DNA from: Bhargavaea cecembensis DSE10
GTDB lineage: Bacteria; Bacillota; Bacilli; Bacillales_A; Planococcaceae
Length of the DNA stretch: 64,000 nucleotides
Assembly (NCBI RefSeq): GCF_000348905.1
Contig: NZ_AOFT01000006.1
Span: 62,001 to 126,000, forward strand
Direction of reading: 5' to 3'
The translations under genes were made by a program, and so were the position numbers. Of the stretch, positions 60,939-64,000 are shown in pieces. Positions within the stretch are counted from its first letter, which is position 1. Each line of letters starts with the position of its first letter. The notes beneath the pieces are model-generated. The model was not told where the DNA came from and did no database searches. It was given only the letters and a program-made list of their open reading frames with translations.

Positions 60939-61657
60939 TTGTCTCCCGCCTTTTCTGATTTTATCTTCTCTAATAGTATACAGGCTGCGACCGTCCCGAA
61001 GATGCATAAGAAGGTTTGAAGGGATTGAGGAACCGGCCCAAGATTCACGAAGAGGCCGAATGCAATCCCGATCAGTCCCCATACCGGCTTCTGAATCGCA
61101 AACTGGGCAATCACACCGCCGTAAATTGCAGGGAGGACGAACTTGAACGTATCGACCAACGCGGCCGGCAGCAGAGAAATCAAATAGGATCCTCCCAGAA
61201 CGACGAGGACGAGAATCGATGTATTGATGATGGCCGCCGCCGCTATGGCAAGGGTGGCCGTCAGTTCTCCTTTTTCAGTCCCGGGCTCCGCACCGACTGC
61301 CGTCTGTGCAACCGAGGCGCTGGGAAGGCACATGTTTCCGATGTTCCCGTTCAGAAACGCCAGATACGTCCCGGAGACCCCCAGTATCGGATAGTAGCTG
61401 ATCGGCTCAACCACCCAGACAACCGCAATGATGGAAGCATAGGCAAGGAAACCGGACAAGATGGCGGACCAGCCGGGGTGATAGCCCAGGCCAAATGAAA
61501 GGATCATCGGCAGAGAAAAGGTCAATAAAATAATGCCCCAGAGTGTCAGGCGTCCCCAGAAATGCGATTTGTCCTGGAATGTCGTGAAGCTGAATGCCTC
61601 TTCGCGGGCGGCGCCTCTTACCGCAACCGAACTTTTTAATTCCTTACTGACTGACAT
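60935..61657 (-). CDS. Integral membrane protein, partner of the DUF5058 protein
   Basis: About 240 aa with six to seven hydrophobic segments after a hydrophilic ~40 residue N-terminus. Includes YYPILGVSGTYLAFLNGNIGNMCLPSASVAQTAVGAEPGTEKGEL, a conserved-looking Gly/Asn-rich loop between helices. Start at ATG 61657 (GGGAGG nine bases upstream). It lies between a DUF5058 gene and an M20 hydrolase, so a two-subunit uptake system is likely. I cannot name the family with certainty. Confidence 0.75.
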   Translation of the reverse strand: MSVSKELKSSVAVRGAAREEAFSFTTFQDKSHFWGRLTLWGIILLTFSLPMILSFGLGYHPGWSAILSGFLAYASIIAVVWVVEPISYYPILGVSGTYLAFLNGNIGNMCLPSASVAQTAVGAEPGTEKGELTATLAIAAAAIINTSILVLVVLGGSYLISLLPAALVDTFKFVLPAIYGGVIAQFAIQKPVWGLIGIAFGLFVNLGPVPQSLQTFLCIFGTVAACILLEKIKSEKAGDK

Positions 61658-61676
61658 CAAGCCTTCCCTCCCTTAG

Positions 61677-62384
61677 TTAACTTAACAGGTAGCCGACAGC
61701 CAAACCGACGAGAATCACCAATCCAAGTGACCATTCCACCAGCCACTTCATCTCGAACTTTTTAGCTGCCTGTAAAATGATCGGCATCACCATGAACGCG
61801 ACAAGCAACACAATCGCTTCCTGATAGCCCTTGATCATCTGGCCGCTGCCCAGATAACTGAATGCGCCGATCATCGCGGCGGTCGAAATGATTTTGAACC
61901 GTTCCAGATTTTTCGGAGTGCTCGTCGTTTTCGCCTGGACCTTCCCAAGCGATTTAGTGAATAAGGCAGTGAACAAAAGCCAGCCGAGCCCTCCAAGACA
62001 CATCACCCAGACCGCATTCGTGAAGGCGTGCGCTGTAAAACTCGCTGCCCCGAGTTCAGCACCCGCCGCCTCAGCCCCGAGACTCGCACCCACCGTCTCA
62101 ATCGGAGCAGAACCGATGATCCCGATCCGCACCAGGGTCACCGGATTCCCGATCAGTGACAGGAGGGAGATCGCGATAATAATGATGGCAAAGGAAGGAC
62201 CGATCGAACTGATGGCGCCCGCCCGGATCGCTGTCTTCACCTCCTGCTTCGACATTCCTACAGAAGCGCTGGTCTTTGTAGCGAGGCTGATAAACTTGAA
62301 CGCCTGAAAAAAGACAAGTCCGATCACCAACGATGCGATAATCCATAGCGGATAACTGTTTGCGATTCTCATGACATCATTCAT
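61677..62384 (-). CDS. DUF5058 family membrane protein
   Basis: A 235 aa protein with about six hydrophobic segments: LWIIASLVIGLVFFQAFKFI, AISSIGPSFAIIIIAISLLSLIGNPVTLVRIGIIGSAPIETVGAS and a late membrane hairpin. The IGPSFAI / GSAPIET pattern fits DUF5058. It is the first gene of the operon with its partner membrane protein and an M20 hydrolase. ATG 62384 has GGAGGAG upstream. Function is unknown but transport is likely. Confidence 0.78.
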   Translation of the reverse strand: MNDVMRIANSYPLWIIASLVIGLVFFQAFKFISLATKTSASVGMSKQEVKTAIRAGAISSIGPSFAIIIIAISLLSLIGNPVTLVRIGIIGSAPIETVGASLGAEAAGAELGAASFTAHAFTNAVWVMCLGGLGWLLFTALFTKSLGKVQAKTTSTPKNLERFKIISTAAMIGAFSYLGSGQMIKGYQEAIVLLVAFMVMPIILQAAKKFEMKWLVEWSLGLVILVGLAVGYLLS

Positions 62385-62606
62385 CGTTCTCCTCCATCCC
62401 ATCAGAATCAATATTCTGTTTATTTGGTGAAGTATAGAAGAGTGAACCTGTTAAAGCAATGGCAATTGGGCGTGTGAGGTGAAATTCTACCTTATGTATC
62501 AGGGGGCTGGGGCTTACTGACTGGGGGGGAGAGAGGCAGATTCGAGATTTGATCGGTGAGGTGGGCTGGAGGTATGAGGTCGATTCCGCAAGCGTGCTGT
62601 TTCCGT

Positions 62607-62725
62607 CAGTTCCCACCTACAGGTACCCGAATCCCTACCAAGGGGTACCTGAGTTCCTACCAAGAGGGATCTGAGTTACTACCAACTGGTGCTGAATGAT
62701 AACGAATTGGTGGTGAAATTAGATG
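62607..62725 (-). repeat. Phased repeat array N, 6 units, reverse orientation
   Basis: Plus-strand cores at 62607 (CAGTTCCCACC), 62629 (GAATCCCTACC), 62651 (GAGTTCCTACC), 62673 (GAGTTACTACC), 62694 (GAATGATAACG) and 62715 (GAAATTAGATG). Steps are 22, 22, 22, 21, 21 bp. It is the main feature of the 409 bp divergent gap between the DUF5058 and FAH genes; I see no small gene there. Confidence 0.8.
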
Positions 62726-62793
62726 AACCGAGAGAAGGGAGTAGTCCTCTCTAGAGCGAACTATTTAAAGAGAGATTACAAGGGGGGATGAAC

Positions 62794-63705
62794 ATGCGAC
62801 TGGCAACAGTGAAACTTGAGGGGAATGAAACAGCGGCCATCATTGCGGGGGTGAAAGCAGTGATGGTTGAAGAGGTGAACAAGGCCGAGGGGAAGAAATG
62901 GGCCACTTCGTTATTTGAGATTATCGATTCCGGTCAGCTCGGTGAAATGACCAACTGGTACCACAGGGAAGGGAAACAGAAAATCCTGGATGGGGAGATC
63001 GGAGAGTTGGACACAGCATCTCTTGAATACCAGCCGCTCTACCGCAATCCTTCGAAAATCTGGGGAATCGGACTCAATTACGTGGACCACGCATCGGATC
63101 TGGGTGAAATCGCTCCGAACACCGAACCGGCAAGTTTCATGAAACCGACGACGTCGATCATCGGACCGGGTGAGACGATCAACATTCCTCACCAGTCCGA
63201 GCGCACGACCGCTGAAGCAGAACTCGGAGTCATCATCGGCAAGGTCTGTAAGGACGTTGAAGAAGCGGACGCGATGGACTATATCGCCGGATACACGACG
63301 ATCATCGACATGACCGCAGAGGACATCCTCCAGCGCAACCCGCGGTACCTGACCCGGTCCAAGAGCTTTGATACGTTCTTCAGCTTCGGCCCGCAGTTTG
63401 TCACCCCAGATGAAGTGGAAGACCTCATGAAACTGGAAGTGTCGACAATGATCAACGGTGAAGTTCACCGGAAGAACACCGTCGACCATATGACATTTAA
63501 TCCCCTGAACCTCGTGTCGTTCCACTCCAAGGTTATGACGTTGCTGCCCGGGGATATCATCTCAACCGGGACGCCGGGAGCGGTGGTGATTAACAATGGG
63601 GATGTGGTGGAATGCCGGATTGAGGGCTTTGCGCCGCTGTTGAACCATGTAAGGGATTTGAAGGTGGAGACGAAGGGAGAGTTGGCTGCGGAGACGGGAG
63701 TTTGA
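62794..63705 (+). CDS. Fumarylacetoacetate hydrolase (FAH) family protein
   Basis: A 303 aa protein: KIWGIGLNYVDHASD, FMKPTTSIIGPGETI, the metal-binding EAELGVIIG (Glu) and later IDMTAEDI, and PGDIISTGTPGAV. FAH-family enzymes cleave or isomerise C-C bonds in 2-keto acid catabolism with Mg. Here the late DMTAED replaces the usual xDV(S/T)xR region. ATG 62794 has AAGGGGGG six bases upstream; the ATG at 62788 is too close. Single gene with its own terminator. Confidence 0.88.
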   Translation: MRLATVKLEGNETAAIIAGVKAVMVEEVNKAEGKKWATSLFEIIDSGQLGEMTNWYHREGKQKILDGEIGELDTASLEYQPLYRNPSKIWGIGLNYVDHASDLGEIAPNTEPASFMKPTTSIIGPGETINIPHQSERTTAEAELGVIIGKVCKDVEEADAMDYIAGYTTIIDMTAEDILQRNPRYLTRSKSFDTFFSFGPQFVTPDEVEDLMKLEVSTMINGEVHRKNTVDHMTFNPLNLVSFHSKVMTLLPGDIISTGTPGAVVINNGDVVECRIEGFAPLLNHVRDLKVETKGELAAETGV

Positions 63706-63727
63706 TTAAAGTTCAAACATTCACAAG

Positions 63728-63764
63728 CCGGATGGGTAACAGTTAATTCCCATCCGGTCTTTTT
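63728..63764. terminator. Terminator of the FAH gene
   Basis: Arms CCGGATGGG (63728-63736) and CCCATCCGG (63749-63757), then TCTTTTT. The arm also encodes the last codons of the convergent gene. Confidence 0.85.
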
Positions 63765-63994
63765 CCTTCGTTTGTTACCTCGGTTTTTTCTTCGTTTAAA
63801 AACCACTCCCCAATAAACTTCAATTCTTCTTCTTTACCCAAGAGCCCCCTGGCTTTTCCAAGCGTCCCATCCTGCAGGTCCCAGATATAGTTATGATCCT
63901 TGTCAGCCTCGCTGAAGTCCCCACGCTCCCATTTCGCAATGATACCCAGCAGTTCTGATAGTCCCTGCGGCGAGGGAGACAGGTATGACTTTGA
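63743..63994 (-). CDS. C-terminal part of a DUF6241-like protein, cut by the window edge
   Basis: The last 83 codons of a minus-strand gene. The peptide ELLGIIAKWERGDFSEADKD, HNYIWDLQDGTLGKARGLL and EFIGEW-like ending resemble, from memory, the C-terminus of DUF6241 proteins. An in-frame stop lies just upstream (63997-63995) and no start with a ribosome binding site follows. Either a frameshift sits near 63990, or the gene is broken; the window ends before this can be settled. Confidence 0.4.
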   Translation of the reverse strand, partial: SKSYLSPSPQGLSELLGIIAKWERGDFSEADKDHNYIWDLQDGTLGKARGLLGKEEELKFIGEWFLNEEKTEVTNEGKRPDGN

Positions 63995-64000
63995 TCAAGC

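Overview
The window looks like chromosomal DNA of a Gram-positive Bacillales bacterium, and the gene style fits Planococcaceae or a close Bacillaceae relative. The support is strong GGAGG-type ribosome binding sites, a T-box leader, a TxpA/BsrG-like type I toxin, an intracellular subtilisin, SLH-domain surface proteins, a BY-kinase/PHP-phosphatase capsule regulator set and an LXG toxin with PoNi immunity genes. I see no tRNA, rRNA, CRISPR array, transposase or recombinase gene. The genus is a guess.

Layout. 1-4.4 kb: a gene fragment, a T-box-controlled NhaC antiporter, a type I toxin-antitoxin locus and an overlapping pair of intracellular serine protease and endonuclease I. 4.4-13.4 kb: a sulfurtransferase, then a polymorphic-toxin island with one frameshifted LXG-PoNe nuclease toxin and seven PoNi immunity paralogues in modules that each carry their own promoter or terminator. 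13.6-25.8 kb: a hexapeptide acetyltransferase, a CPBP protease, two SLH paralogues, a ureohydrolase / YheO-type regulator / Nramp-like transporter cluster, a divergent EamA-LysR pair, and NERD and SGNH proteins. 25.9-42.7 kb: a complete Wzx/Wzy-type capsule locus. Its flanking genes have normal composition and its central ten genes are strongly AT-rich, with both composition changes inside coding sequence. 42.8-50.2 kb: an ABC exporter, then a TRAP transporter operon with a DHDPS-family aldolase and an XRE-cupin regulator. 51.8-59.6 kb: a general stress protein gene whose last 43 bp recur 7.2 kb away, bracketing a GntR / creatinase-fold / hydantoinase A-B / MFS catabolic island. 59.7-64 kb: an M20 amidohydrolase with two membrane proteins, an FAH-family enzyme and a gene fragment at the edge.

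The most unexpected signal is not a gene. At least twelve intergenic spots carry runs of a degenerate 11-12 bp core (GGTRRNNAYTCR or its complement) repeated every 21 or 22 bp, about 54 units in all. The phase is close to two helical turns and is kept while the sequence between cores varies. These arrays lie next to terminators and never inside a supported gene.

Other points worth attention are the Nramp-like protein that has lost its metal-binding residues beside a ureohydrolase that has lost a bridging metal ligand, the immunity gene array, and the bracketed catabolic island.
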